From Zygaena filipendulae (taxonomy: Eukaryota > Arthropoda > Insecta > Lepidoptera > Zygaenidae), in NCBI GenBank assembly GCA_907165275.2, contig OU015672.1, forward strand, positions 8,166,501-8,230,500: a stretch of DNA of 64,000 bases, read 5' to 3'. Position 1 is the stretch's first letter. Every line of letters begins with the position of its first letter. Position numbers and translations under genes: made by a program. Below the pieces are notes generated by a model. It ran no database searches and was not told the origin of the DNA. It saw nothing but the letters and a program-made list of their open reading frames with translations. This document shows positions 33,880-45,696 of this stretch, piece after piece.

Positions 33880-34430
33880 TACTAACTAAATTTTTTTAAG
33901 TCCGTCGTGTAGGTTAATAAAAAATATTGGAAACGTATTTTTTTCTTTTTTTACGTACTTAATCAAAAAATAACGCGAAACATTGAGTTGAAATTTCGTG
34001 TGACGTCACAACTCACATCCCGGTGCAGTTTGTACGGGGCTTATACTGAATGATGACGTCCTCCACCCTAAACTTTAAAGCACTTATCTATGTCTATTTT
34101 CATTAATTTGAAAAAGCAAAAAACACTTGTCTATTATTTTTTTATTTTCTGACGGACTAATTGGACGCAGATAAGCAATAACATGTTAACCCACAAAACA
34201 AAGTTATTGATTCAGAACGATTTATTGAGAGTTAGAGAATGTTTTTTGATTTTGTGTTTACCTTATTACATTGTTTAAATATGTAACTAAATATTGAACA
34301 TAAAAATGTTGAAACAAAATGGCGCTATAATTTTAAAATTTCAATTTACTCAAAATTTCTCCAGTGTGGGTTAACACACTATTGCTTATCTATGTCCAAT
34401 TAGAATTCTGATTTTCATACCCTGGAAAAT
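33880..34430 (-). mobile_element. CRE-bearing MITE M2, interrupted by MITE M1
   Basis: Left part AAGTCCGTCGTGTAGG.. TGTGACGTCACAAC; right part after the M1 insertion, AATTAGAATTCTGATTTTC. Ends ACCCTGGAAAATACC, matching the start of the 43649 copy. Confidence 0.7.
34163..34397 (+). mobile_element. GATAAGC MITE M1, 235 bp
   Basis: GGACGCAGATAAGCAATAAC.. ..TTGCTTATCTATGTCC; AATT duplicated at 34159-34162 and 34398-34401. The pre-insertion site is known because it lies in a repeated M2 motif (GGACTAATTAGAATT), which confirms the duplication. Confidence 0.88.
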
Positions 34431-34710
34431 ACCCAATTATGGTAGGTACAAGCGTACCTATATGGTAGATTTCTGTGTACCGAATCATAAATCCATCAAT
34501 ACTGAAAGCTCCCACCGGTGTATTAACTTTGCCGGGAGCTAAAATACAAAAAACAAAGGCTTTATTCAAAGCATAATATTATTTAAATACTCATTTTGTT
34601 CAACCATGTTTACGATAAATAACTCACAAAGTGGGTAAAGTCACAGTAAAAAGTGTTAGACTGAACTAAAAAATTTTGTTTTTAATTATAGCAGATTTTT
34701 AGGACTCTAT

Positions 34711-34947
34711 CCATCGCACTCAGAGTCGACTTTAATGATTACTTAGTTAAGTATAGATTTTTAAAACAAAACTGCCGCAATCAGAGACGTTCAGTAAATT
34801 AATGTTAGTTGGCATTTAATGAGACGTAACTTAATTAGTTAAATGCCAATTAACAATAATTTATTAATCTTGTCTGATTGCGGCAGTTTTGTTTTAAAAA
34901 TCTATACTTAACTAAGTAATCATTAAAGTCGACTCTGAGTGCGGCCG
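34711..34947. mobile_element. Palindromic MITE M3, second copy (inverted)
   Basis: The loop GGCATTTAATGAGACGTAAC is the reverse complement of the loop in the 33579 copy, so the pair is in opposite orientation. Right end GAGTGCGGCCG; left end degraded (CATCGCACTC). Confidence 0.72.
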
Positions 34948-35689
34948 TAAATCGGTAAAAAGAAACTTAAGCAGTCCCACGCACTTTTTCGTTTTCTAAA
35001 GTTGGATGGTGATTGGATAAAATATAAATGGTGCAGGAAAGTATGAAAACGGATGAACGCACGAACCGACTTCAAAAAAGGAGGAACGTCTCAGACATTT
35101 CGTCTTGTACTTTCAACATTAAGCTATATCTCTATTCTAATTTCTTATTCGAAAAAAGTTGATATAATATTAAGTAAAAAAAATTATGTTCTATTGAAAG
35201 TTACTAACAACTTATTCATACTAATAGGTAACTAGATTTTCCCCGCGGTTTCTACCTCGGTAATTTGGCACTGTGTAAAATTCATTCTTATCTGACCTCT
35301 GCTACCTATCAACTACCTACCTGCGTTTCAGCTTCATAGGTCAAGTAGTTTCACGATTTTGTGTTTAGTCAGTGAACATTCGCTCTTATTTAACTTGGTC
35401 TCAGAACAAGTTAATTGTGGAAAACCACTTATGTGGACGAGTGTACGTATACTGCTGCACGTAAACACAACCCGTTCAGAGATAAGAGATAAGTAGGTAC
35501 CGATGATTTTTTTAGACAACTTTTTAATTAAAGCCGACTTGGACAAGGTGAGGCTTGTAAATCCTTCACGATAAACTTTACTCCGTTTCGGCTCGCATTT
35601 AAGGCGCCTGTAGCGATCGAACAAGCGCCACTTGATAAAAAAGAAGAAAGAAAACCCTTAATATCGAGATTTTTTTATACTTAGGTTTT

Positions 35690-36384
35690 TCTTTTTTATG
35701 GACTTTCGCTTACAATGCATTTGGCCAGTTTCAAGTAAAATTAATTTTCATTACTCATACTCGGAAAGTAGGTCTGAAGTCGCCTGAGAAGCGGGTTGAA
35801 AGTAACACTTTTCAGCCCTAGGGAGAATCGCTTTCAACTGACAGCTGGATACTGCAGAAACTCAAGTTTTTTTTTATGTCATAGGGGACATACTTACTGG
35901 CCAGTAGCACACCTAATGGTTGATTTATGTAAAATAAAATTCACTCATTTTTTTCTTTAGCTAATTCCTATTTTTATTTTGACTTTCCTTGCATTCGTAA
36001 TGAAAAGCACAGTGTTACCCTCGGGAGAAAGACTTATTTAAGTCCCGAGACGGGGTAGATCGTTACTTTCACCCCTAGGATAACAATGTACTATAGATCA
36101 ATGTGTTTTCTATTAAAATGCTTCGTTGTACCTACGGTTTTAATTGCAAGCCACGGTACTATAAATAGCTTCCAAGAACTTTTTAGGGCTCTTGGTCGAA
36201 ACCAAAAAATCAGCTCGAAATGACATATTACTATATCTTCTTGAGCGCATAAAAAACCGTCACTGTGAAAACTATTGTCCAATACAGTACCTTATAACAC
36301 AACAAAATCCATTTCTAACCATTCTTTTTCGACATGAAAATAAATGACCGAACCGCCATCTTTGATTCCCGCCAAAAAGCTCCT
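35690..36384 (+). repeat. Interspersed repeat R7, third copy, split by an X element
   Basis: Head to TAAAATTAATT (35745), then the X insertion, then AGATCAATGTGTTTTC to TGATTCCCGCCAAAAAGC. It confirms both families. Confidence 0.6.
35746..36092 (+). repeat. X repeat (CATTACTCATACTCGG family)
   Basis: Matches 51104-51437 and 57130-57557 inverted: TCATTACTCATACTCGG.., AGCGGGTTGAAAGTAAC, GGGAGAATCGCTTTC, ACCCCTAGGATAACAATGTA. Copies vary mainly in one internal stem-loop. Class unknown. Confidence 0.6.
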
Positions 36385-36655
36385 ATAATAGTGTGTTATG
36401 ACCATTGATATAGGTATTTCTTTATTTTTTACTTCTATGGTTTCGATAAATTTTTTTTTATTCAAATGTGGTTACAGAGGTCATTGGCTATATCACCAGA
36501 AGCATTTATTATTATCATCGGCCGACTCCCACGCTACTGTTTATCGAATGTGATTCATGACGGACAAACAGGCTCGCGGTGATGTCACACCTCGCTATCA
36601 ATGCCGAGGGTTCAGAAAGTAGCGATGACGTCACAATCGCAACTTGTTCTAATTT

Positions 36656-36885
36656 GGACGCCGATAAGCAATAACATGTTAACCCACAACATTAAGTTAT
36701 TGATACAGAACGCTTTATTGAGAGATAAAGGACGTTTTTTAATTATGTTATTACCTTATTACATGGTTTAAATACTAACAAATTGTTGGACATAAAAAAA
36801 TGTTGACACAAAATGGCGCTATTGCTTTTAAAACACGATTTACTCAAAATTTCTACAGTGTGGGTTAACTCACTATTGCTTATTT
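36656..36885 (+). mobile_element. GATAAGC MITE M1, 3' end replaced by a SINE tail
   Basis: GGACGCCGATAAGCAATAAC to CACTATTGCTTAT. The last bases are lost where a SINE tail (AATAATAATAAT) begins. Confidence 0.75.
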
Positions 36886-37158
36886 ATAATAATAATAATA
36901 ATCCACTTCACAACACACAGATCTACTTGATCCCACAGTAAGCTATAAGCTTGTGTCGTGGAAACCAAGCAAACGTGGTATATATACTACACATATTATT
37001 ACATATATATTATACTATAGATATATATATATACACACACCCAGACTGGAAAATGGAACCCTGTGTTCATCACACAACGTCCACCCCCACCGGGAATCGA
37101 ACCCGGAACCTCTTGATTAGCGGGCAGGCATGGTGACCATTGCGCCAATCAGGTCGTC
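36886..37158 (-). mobile_element. tRNA-derived SINE, near full length
   Basis: (AAT)n tail, CCACTTCACAACACACAGA, GTGTCGTGGAAACCAAGC, a dinucleotide-rich middle, then on the minus strand box B GGGTTCGATTCCCGG and box A TTGGCGCAATGG. Confidence 0.8.
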
Positions 37159-37390
37159 GAATTTATGTCCATTTATTTTCAATCGAATTCAAAAACGGAG
37201 GCCTTGAGTGGTTTTATCGACCTTTTGGTCGGATACTTCAGAACATGTGCAAGCTGTTTTTGTATGTCACTAAAATAGGATTATACGTGCTTTGTGAATA
37301 CACATTGTAGGAATAAAGTACAGTAGGTACTGTAACATAAACAAATGCTTAAAATAAAAAATCCTTAACTACATTGATATACCACACTTA

Positions 37391-37631
37391 ACTATTATAA
37401 ATGCGAAAGTGAGTTTGTTTGTTACGCTTTCACGCCTTAACGGCTGGACCGATCATCGTAAAATTTGGCATGCACGTTGCCAAGGATACAGAAAAGGACA
37501 CTTTTTATTCCGGAATTCCCGTGGCAACTCCATAATTAGCGATACAGAAAAGGAAATAGGATGCTTTTTTTCTGGAATTCCCTCGGGATCTCCGTAATTA
37601 ACGCGGGTGAAACCGCGGGGAGTAACTATAG
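37391..37631 (+). mobile_element. Helitron subfamily A with internal duplication
   Basis: ATTATAAATGCGAAAGTGAG start, doubled GATACAGAAAAGGA.. CTGGAATTCCC blocks, and GCGGGTGAAACCGCGG hairpin. The terminal CTAG has mutated. Confidence 0.65.
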
Positions 37632-37731
37632 TACCATGATAGACTTCCAGATTTTACTTACCTACCTACATACATTTATTTCACAGAAAATGAAATCTAA
37701 TTTTAAATTTACAAAATTACTTGTTTCTAAT

Positions 37732-37882
37732 CAGCTCTTCCCCGCGGTAATTACGGAGTTTCCGCAGGAATCCTGTGTTACAATATAGCCTATGTTACTC
37801 AGGGATAACGTAGCATTCAAATGGTGAAAGAATTTTTGAAATCGGTCCAGTAGTTTTTGAGTTAGATCGTAACAGACAAACA
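37732..37882 (-). mobile_element. Helitron 3' part
   Basis: CTCTTCCCCGCGG end and a GGTCCAGTAGTTTTTGAG interior; the 5' end is eroded. Confidence 0.5.
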
Positions 37883-37999
37883 AATGAAAAATAAAATCTT
37901 ACAATATAATGAGTATGTATATTATCTTTGCAATATTATGAGTATGTATTTCCAACCAATGTGGATATGGAGGTTGACTCTATAACCATTCAACCTCTA

Positions 38000-38355
38000 T
38001 CCTACTTAATATTATAAACGCGAAAGTTTGTACGAATGTATGGATGGATTGATGTTTGTTACTCTTTCACGCTAAAACTACTGAATGGATTTAAATGAAA
38101 CTTTACAATAATATAGCTTATACATCAGATTAACACATAGGTTACTTTTATCCCGGAATTCCTGCGGGAACTCTGAAATTAACGGGGGTGAAATCGCGGG
38201 GCACAACTAGTAGTACACAAAACTACTGAATGTATTTAAATGAAACTTTACAATAATATAGCTTACACATCAGATTAACACATAGGGTACTTTTATTCCG
38301 GAATTCCTGCGGGAACTCTGAAATTAACGGGGGTGAAACCGCGGGGCACAACTAG
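38000..38355 (+). mobile_element. Helitron subfamily A plus a tandem 3' partial copy
   Basis: TC-CTACTTAATATTATAAACG start, CTAG at 38207-38210. A second copy of its 3' ~135 bp follows, ending CTAG at 38352-38355. Both keep GGGGGTGAAA variants, so the second arose from the first. Confidence 0.75.
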
Positions 38356-38442
38356 TAGTACATAAAGGCCTACGTGTTAAATACCATATGTTATTAACCA
38401 TCAACCAAATATTTGCAAGTGTAGGCAGACTTACTCAAATTT

Positions 38443-38679
38443 GGATGCAGATAAGCAATAACATGTTAACCCACATAATGAAGTTATAGATTCAGAACGA
38501 TTTATTGAGAGTTAGAGAACGTTTTTTAATTATGTGTTTACCTTATTACATTGTTTAAATATGTAACTAAATATTGCGTACAAAAAATGTTCACACAAAA
38601 TGGCGCTATAATTTTAAAACTTTAATTGTACTCAAAATTTCTCCAGTGTGGGTTAACACACTATTGCTTATCTATGTCC
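38443..38679 (+). mobile_element. GATAAGC MITE M1, 237 bp
   Basis: ATTT duplicated at 38439-38442 and 38680-38683. Ends GGATGCAGATAAGCAATAAC / TTGCTTATCTATGTCC. Confidence 0.88.
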
Positions 38680-38992
38680 ATTTATTGATAGTGGGTCGAT
38701 GAAAAATGCGCCAAGGAATCACTGACCTTGACGTCTTGATGACTTACAGGTACTTTTATGATATTCTTTGGTGATCTTTTGATAATATATTATAGTTTAT
38801 TTTTATTAATTCAGTTTAAACATACCGTTAATATCAGGTATGATTGAGTGTAGGTAATTTATTAAAAATTCTCGTAAACTTGAACTTTGCCTTAATTAAT
38901 CGGAGTATATAATAACACGCAATGCATAAAATATTATAAAGTAATGGTTTTATTACCACGCAAATTACATATTAGATATATTCTTTGAGAAA

Positions 38993-39285
38993 TCCTTACC
39001 AATATTATAAATGCGAAAGTGAGTTTGTTTGTTTGTTACGCTTTCACGCCTGAAAAACCCAACCGAACATTATGAAATTTTGCATGCACGTTGTTACGGG
39101 TATAGAGAAGGCTTTACTACTTTTTGTGCAGAAATTCCTGCGGAAAGCAGGCAAACTTTTATAAAATTTTGCGTACACGTTGCCAGGGGTACAACTCCAC
39201 AAAAGGACACGGGGTAGGTACTCTATCCCGGAATTCCCGCGGGAACTCCGTAATTGCCGTGGGTGACACTGCGGGGAACAGCTAG
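38993..39285 (+). mobile_element. Helitron subfamily A
   Basis: TCCTTACCAATATTATAAAT start, GTTTGTTTGTTTGTTACGC, internal duplication, CTAG at 39282-39285 followed by T. Confidence 0.7.
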
Positions 39286-39382
39286 TATTAAATATTTCGA
39301 ATCAAGTTTTGTTGTATCATAATGTCAAAGCAGTAGGTTTTTTTCTATTATTATTTTTATTTACTCAATGCCAGCTGTAATT

Positions 39383-39730
39383 TAGGAATTCCGAGATAAA
39401 AAATACCCTATATCCTTTTCTTTAACTCTGACAGCGCGTATGCAAATTTTAATAATGATTGGTTGAGTAGTTAATGCGCGAAAGCGTAACAAATAAGCAA
39501 GCAAGCAAACAAACAAATGAATTCGTTACCCTTTCACGCATTAACGGCTCAAACGAGCATCATGAAATTTTGCATACGCTTTGTCATACGGAGAAGGACA
39601 TAGGATACTTTTGTGTCGGAAAAACCCACGACAATACCGAAATTAACCGGGTGAAACCGCGGGCAACAGCTAGTGAACAGATGAACAAATGAACAAACTC
39701 CCATTCGCATTTACAGTATTAGTATAGACT
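39383..39730 (-). mobile_element. Helitron subfamily A with a second one inserted inside
   Basis: The outer minus-strand copy is split at its AAACAAACAAA tract. The inner + strand copy (about 39519-39673) ends AACAGCTAG. The outer 5' end resumes at about 39680 (CCCATTCGCATTTACAGTAT). Confidence 0.65.
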
Positions 39731-39999
39731 GTTGTTTTTTGTGAAATTCGCTAAAATTTATACATAATTGTATTTTACTTAGTAAGTAGGCACATAACAC
39801 ATTATTGTAATCCGTGTGCAACCTGAATATTACACATTACATATTAGTAAAACATCAATAATATGTCATAAGTGAGAGAAGCTGTGTGCGCTTCGGGTTG
39901 CCAAACTTGGGAGCGAATACGGGGCAAGTTGTAAGCGGTAGCGGGATACGCTCTGTAATAAAACCAATCGTTATCAAACTTGCTTAAATATTAGCTAAA

Positions 40000-40209
40000 C
40001 TAGTTGTGCCCCGCGGTTTCACCCGCGTTAATTTCAGAGTTCCCGGGGGAATTCCGGGATAAAAGTACCCTATGTGTTAATCTAATGTATAAGCTATATT
40101 CTTGTAAAGTTTCATTTAAATCCATCCAGTAGTTTTTGCGTGAAAGAGTAACAAACATCCATCCATCCATACATACTTACAAACTTTCGCGTTTATAATA
40201 TTAGTAGGA
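40000..40209 (-). mobile_element. Helitron subfamily A, intact 210 bp
   Basis: CTAGTTGTGCCCCGCGG, GCGGTTTCACCCGCG hairpin, GTTTATAATATTAGTAGGA 5' end. Flanking A and T fit the Helitron insertion rule. Confidence 0.8.
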
Positions 40210-41233
40210 TGTGTTACTTTGTTCACTGGTTTTAGTTGTAGATTTCAAGAATGTTATTTCGTTATTAAGTTCTGAAATTTCGTGATGGAATTGAGCTATA
40301 ATTTATAAATAGCTGATTTTTTTATCTACTTGGCAAAGAACATAAAAAATTAAGGTCATTGAAGAACTTTATAAGTTTATAACTTTACGAGAGCTATGAT
40401 TTAAGAAACTTCGGAAGAATTCTGTATCCAGTTACATTTCCACTCTTATTAGCGTAGCCATTATCTCGCAAGGTTATTGGCACGAACTTGACTTTTGAAT
40501 TTATGTTTTTGATTGATAATTATTCACTTTAGTTTAAAAGAGATACGAGCGGGTTATAGCGGGTTAGAGCTAGTGATGAATATTCATTTCTAAAGGAGAC
40601 ATGAACTTTCTTTTTGTATCTTTCATCTCGTGTGTTGTGCTGAAATGAACGTATTTTCTTTCTATCTTTCTTTCTTTCCAATTGTCACGAGTTAACTCGC
40701 TCCGAGTTGTTCACTTGTAACGGTAAAACAATTTGAAGTAAGAGCATGTAATGTCACTTAAAGACAACAGTTGCGCAAGGCGGCTGACGAGTGCTTAAGC
40801 GCGCCCGACTGACCACATTACTGATGCCTTCGCAATACTCGAAAATGTATGTCTATAAGAGTATGTCGAGATTTCGATACCAATATGGACTTCACTTGTA
40901 CCTAGTTCATGCTATCCCGGGGCTGCAGTCTCAACATACTTAGCGATCGATGTGACCTCCTATCGATCGTTAAGTTTAGCGAAAAAATCGTTTGCGGTAA
41001 TCGAGATTCGAGATTATCGTAAAACGCAAGTCTCTAATGTGAATGTTACCAAACGTTTTTCTGCGTATAAGTTATCAATAGAAATCGTTAATTTGGCAGT
41101 TCTGTTACGAAAAAATAAAAATATCTACGCAGATTACAAAAAATGTATATATTTTATCTTTAAGAAGTTATCAACCGAAAACAATGGATAAGCAGTCATT
41201 ATGTATGTCGAGACTGCAGGTCCTGGAGTTCAT
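40210..41233. other. Unassigned; possible coding-like stretch 40950-41190
   Basis: The ORF at 40952-41191 (79 codons) has fairly even composition and no repeat match. It lacks splice or promoter context and any recognised domain, so it is not called. TTCTTTCTATCTTTCTTTC near 40657 is simple sequence. Confidence 0.35.
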
Positions 41234-41373
41234 GACGACCCGATTGGCGCAGTAGGTCACCGTGCCTGTCCGCTAATCAAGGGTTCTGGGTTTCGATTCC
41301 CGTTGAGGGTGAACTTTGTGTGATAAACACGTCACGGTTCCACTTTACAGTTTGGGCGATGTTTATATCTATA

Positions 41374-41667
41374 ATAGCTGTGCCCCGCGGGTACCCGCGG
41401 TAATTTCGGAGTTCCCGCGGGAATTGCGGGGAAAAAAGTAGTTACTATCTACGGCCTTCTTTGTACCCCTGCACTGACAAAACGGTTGTTAGCTGCTCCT
41501 CGCATTAATTCCGGAGTTACTGCGGGAATTCCGGGATAAAAACTATCCTATCTTTCAAGTTGAGCTAAATACAACATAGTGACCAAATTTCATCACGATC
41601 GATTCAGTAGTTTCGGAGTCCATCGCGGACAAACAACGTGACACGTGATTTATATACATATATTAGA
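41374..41667 (-). mobile_element. Helitron subfamily B, tandem copy 1
   Basis: 3' end degraded to ATAG; an extra ~60-bp block carries a second CTGCTCCTCGCATTAATTCC hairpin region. GA boundary at 41666-41667 abuts the next CTAG. Confidence 0.7.
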
Positions 41668-41903
41668 CTAGCTGTCCCCCGCGATTTCATCCGCGGTAAT
41701 TTCGGAGTTCCCCCGCAAGGTTGCGGGAAAAAAGTAGATACTCTATGTCCTTCAGTTCCCGCGGGAATTCCGGGATAAAAACTATCCTATCTTTTAAGTG
41801 GGACCATATTATAAATGGTTGCATAATTTTATCAAAATCCGTTCAGTAGTTTCGGAGTCCATCGCGGACAAACAACGTGACACGTGATTTATATATATTA
41901 AGA
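41668..41903 (-). mobile_element. Helitron subfamily B, tandem copy 2
   Basis: CTAGCTGTCCCCCGCG at 41668; 5' end TATATATATTAAGA. Confidence 0.75.
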
Positions 41904-42593
41904 TTAATTATTATATTAAGATTATGTAGGTGTACCTATAGGTACAACGTGTTGCTTGGTTTCCATGACATAAGCTAGCTTAGTGTGGGATCAAGTAGAT
42001 CTGTGGGTTGTGAAGTGGATTATGTTTTTTCTTTTTTTTTTTTTTTCAAAAACTCATTCAAAAACTTCGACTCGGTGACATACAGCCAATAAGGCTTTTT
42101 GACAAAAACTTTGATTTGATTCTCCTCTCTCTCTTTGATTTATTAGGTATAAGAGAAAACAAATTCTTCGACGTCTCTTTAATACTTTTTCTTGTAGGTA
42201 TTGACCGCATTATTGTTATTGAAGCAAAGCTATGTGAAGCAAAAACCATGGAATCAATAATCGCTATTCGAACAACTGAGTATCTAGTAAACCGAAAAGA
42301 TTACGTAAAACAATAAATCAGCGCCGGGCTATTGTTTTAAAAAATAACAAAGATGTACAAGGAAAACTGTGCACAATGCCACGACCTTGAGCAAAGAGAG
42401 CGAGGTGTGAGTAGAGATGCTTGTTTGTATGCAAAGTTGGTTAACTAGGTATACTATATCTACCTGTGGTAAACTGTAATTATATTCTGTTTTTTGACAC
42501 AAAAAAAAAGCAGCAAAGTCAGTCAAATTTGTTTTGCAATCGCTAAACAAACTTTATCTGCTGAATAAAGATGTTTTAACAATTTTGGGATTT

Positions 42594-43570
42594 TTAACCG
42601 ACTTCCAAAAAGGAGGAGGTTCTATGTTCGATTGTATGTATGTTTTTTTTTTTTTTTTTTTTTATGTATGTTCACCGATTACTCGAAGACGGTTGGACCG
42701 ATTTCAAAAATTCTTTTTTTGTTTGAAAGGGTATACTCCCAATTAGGTCCCATTGCCACCAAGTCGGGATCTGATGATGGGATCTTGGAGAAATCGAGGG
42801 AACTCTTCAAAAATTATAGGCACACCTATAGCGATTTGGGTATTTTTTATAGTAAATCGTTCATTTGCTTTCGAAAAGCAAAATTTGAAGAAGTGGAATT
42901 GATGATGAAGACCACAGATGGTCATCGGAACTACTCAACAATAATACGTATTTCAGGGGTTCTAGTAAGAGCGATTTGGAAAATTTATGTTCGTCACAAT
43001 GTACATGGTGAAGTGGAACTGATGGTGGTGTACCAGCAGAACTCCTCAAAAATTAACGTCCCTGCATCGGGAAAAGCAATATTTTGTAAAAGGTTATGAG
43101 CAGTTAACAGTAGGCTAATGTAACTTAGATAAATTACAAACCGACTCACTAAAAAGCAAGAAATAAACAATTTTTAACAAAAAAATTAAAACCAACTTCC
43201 AAAAACACAAATCTAAAAAAGCTAAAAATAACAAAATACCGATTTATTCCAAAAGACAAAAACACACGTAATATTATTATTGGTTTGTGCTACCACTGAT
43301 CGGTATGAAGTCGGTGACAAGCCAAATATGGAGGGGGTAGATGGGCTAAGTCGTCTCCTGCCACCAGCTCTTCGTGAGCAAAACAACTCAAGTGGGCAGA
43401 CACCAGCGGGTTTGTCACCGAATTCAAACCGATCAGTGGTAGCACAAACCAATAATAATATTACGTGTGTTTTTGTCTTTTGGAATAAATCGGTATTTTG
43501 TTATTTTTAGCTTTTTTAGATTTGTGTTTTTGGAAGTTGGTTTTAATTTTTTTGTTAAAAATTTGTTTAT
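42594..43570 (+). repeat. ACCGACTTCC element ending in a large palindrome
   Basis: ACCGACTTCCAAAAAGGAGG start, poly-T run, TATAGGCACACCTATAGCG, then two GAAGTGGAACTGATG repeats (about 42891, 43010). The element finishes in the 43171-43566 palindrome. The 155-residue ORF (42632) and two mirrored 76-residue ORFs are translations of it. A shorter relative is at 63030-63386. Confidence 0.6.
43171..43566. repeat. Near-perfect palindrome, arms about 155 bp, loop about 85 bp
   Basis: The left arm (ACCAACTTCCAAAAACACAA.. to ..CTACCACTGATCGGT) and right arm (ACCGATCAGTGGTAG.. to ..GGAAGTTGGTTTTAATT) match base for base over most of their length. The stem-proximal TCGGTGACAA also pairs. Confidence 0.85.
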
Positions 43571-43648
43571 AAATCTTTCAAATACTGAATTTATTCCCAT
43601 GATAAATTTTATAAGGCAATTCAGAAACGAGTGAAAAAATATTATAGG

Positions 43649-43930
43649 TATTTTCCAGGGTATGAAAATTAGAATTATCAGTCCGTCAGTTAGAAAATAA
43701 AAAAATAATAGACACGTATTTTTTCCTTATCCCCTGACGCGTCGGGAGCCCAAAGGTGACGTCATTATTCGGTATGAGCCCCGTACAAACTGCCCCGGGT
43801 TGTGACGTCACGCGAAATTTCAACTCAATGTATCGCCGTTATTTTTTTGATTACGTAAAAAAAGAAAAAATACTTGTCCAATACTTTTTAATAATCTACA
43901 CCACGGACTAAAAAAAAATTTGTCAAGTAG
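43649..43930 (+). mobile_element. CRE-bearing MITE M2
   Basis: GGTATTTTCCAGGGTATG start, AGTCCGTCAGTTAG, two TGACGTCA octamers (near 43756 and 43804), CGGACTAAAAAA end. Confidence 0.7.
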
Positions 43931-44112
43931 ACAATTACCTTTTTTTTTAATAATTATATACTCCATTGAATAGATTAATACTCAAATATTAATTGTTGAA
44001 ATATTTGATTCATCACAAGGAGTGATCATAATTGATGAAAATTTTAAGGTAAATTGTCTATCCTATGAGTATTTGGGGTTAAATTTAGGGTAATTTTTCC
44101 GATTCTTCACTA

Positions 44113-44773
44113 CTAGCTGTTCCCCGCGGTTTCACCCGCGTTAGTTTCGGAGATCCCGCGGGAATTCCGGGATAAAAGTACCCTGTATCCTTTTCTGTAG
44201 CCCCGACAACGTGTACCTAGTGTACAAAATTTAATGAAATTTCACCCACGTTAAATTGAATTGAATTGAAGTGAAAAACTTTATTTGACACAACACATAA
44301 AGAATTACAAGCATACATTAATCAACAGAGAAGTATGAATGAGCGATCGCTTCCCAACCGCCGCTCCGCCGAAATTCGAAGTTCCCGCGGGGATTCCGGA
44401 ACAAAAAGTATCCTATGTACTTCTGTATACTTCTCTGTTTCCCTGTCAAAATGTATGCAAAATTTCATAATGATCGTAAAGCATAACAAACGGATGCAGA
44501 TAAGCAATAACATGTTAACCCACAAAATTAAGTTAATGATACAGAACGATTTATTGAGAGTTATAGAACGTTTTCTAACAATATGTTTACCTTAATACAT
44601 TGTTTAAATATAAAAAAAAATTGAACATAAAAAACTGTTGACACAAAATGGCGCTGTAAGTTTAAAACACGATTTACTCAAAATTTCTCCAGTGTGGGTT
44701 AACACACTATTGCTTATCTATGTCCAAACAAACAAACACACAAACTCACTTCCGCATTTATTTATTATAAGGA
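44113..44773 (-). mobile_element. Helitron A cluster containing an M1 MITE and a LINE-tail fragment
   Basis: CTAG at 44113 with GCGGTTTCACCCGCG hairpin. A second core (GCGGGGATTCCGGAACAAAA) lies near 44390; between them, at 44252-44335, is AATTGAATTGAATTGAAGTG plus ACTTTATTTGACAC. The 5' end CGCATTTATTTATTATAAGG follows the MITE. Confidence 0.6.
44492..44725 (+). mobile_element. GATAAGC MITE M1, 234 bp
   Basis: AAAC duplicated at 44488-44491 and 44726-44729, within the AACAAAC tract of the host Helitron. Confidence 0.88.
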
Positions 44774-44877
44774 TGGTATCTACCTACATAAACTCTGTGG
44801 TTTTCAATAGTGAATAAGTATAAAATAGAACACAAATCCCATAAACATCAAAATCCTCTTGAGTAAATAATACTATT

Positions 44878-45075
44878 TTATGAAGGCGGTAGCGCAAGAC
44901 CGGAAATCCTTGAAGAAGATAATGTCTGGCAAAGGACATCTGTTTGCTTCCTATATGTGATGATGAATTGTGTTATTGGGGCTTGACAAATGGATCCTTG
45001 TATCGCTTCTTCCTGACCTCTATTTATCCTTGTTCCAGGACTCTCGAAGATGAGACTGCATAGATTAAAATATCT
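44878..45075 (+). pseudogene. Possible LINE ORF2 remnant
   Basis: One frame near the start reads KAVAQDRKSLKKIMSGKGHL, reminiscent of the C-terminal end of some non-LTR retrotransposon proteins. It breaks soon after. Weak. Confidence 0.25.
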
Positions 45076-45696
45076 ATAATTCAACACCAGACAACCGAGA
45101 GAAAACTCAAGGACAGAAATGCGTTTCTAAATTTTATGGAGGTCAGTAATTTGTACTTTAATATAAAATCTTATTTAACCTGCAAAAATGAAATGTTTTT
45201 ATTTTTCTAATCAATAAGATATAAATTATAAATGTTTCAAAAAACATAGATCGATCATAACACAACCACCAATTTAAGTAAATAATATTAAGTTCAATGA
45301 TCAAAGCTAAAGCAAGAATATTGCAATAAACTTTGGAAAATATATAATGTTAACATTGACATGCTTTGCATATTACCGGTATCGGAATCGGTAAGTCACC
45401 ATTTCCTTATACGTCTCTTACAAAACTTGTAAAGTCTCCAACGAACACAACAAAAGCATTAACCGTTTTATCAGAGACTTTATCCGGCTTTATTATCCTT
45501 TGCTCTATCTTGCTTGTGAGTGGCGAGAACTAGTTAAACTGTTTCTTACTTACTATTCTGTTGAGGTACAACGCTATCTGTCATATTACCTTAATCGTCG
45601 ATCTTCGATAGACAGTTAAGGAAGCGATCGCATCATCAGGACCAAAACCGTACTTCCATCTGCATTGACAAATGCTTTCTATCCTTCACTTGATTG

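Larger units (their letters stand above)
41234..42022 (+). mobile_element. tRNA-derived SINE split by two tandem Helitrons
   Basis: Head GACGACCCGATTGGCGCAGT with box B GGGTTTCGATTCCCG, to 41373. Tail from about 41930 (GTGTTGCTTGGTTTCCATGA.. GTGTGGGATCAAGTAGATC) to GTGAAGTGGATTATG. Confidence 0.7.

Noticed and set aside
36886..37158. tRNA gene (box A/B with GGTTCGATTCC)
   Set aside because: The tRNA-like part continues into a long body and an (AAT)n tail and recurs about eight times with truncations: a SINE.
41234..41340. tRNA gene
   Set aside because: Same SINE head; the anticodon arm does not fold as a tRNA and the body follows.
42632..43099. 155-residue ORF, the longest in the window
   Set aside because: Starts in a poly-T tract and runs through the ACCGACTTCC repeat; Phe-rich start and no domain.
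43222..43510. Two 76-residue ORFs sharing the same start and end
   Set aside because: Mirror images produced by the palindrome at 43171-43566.
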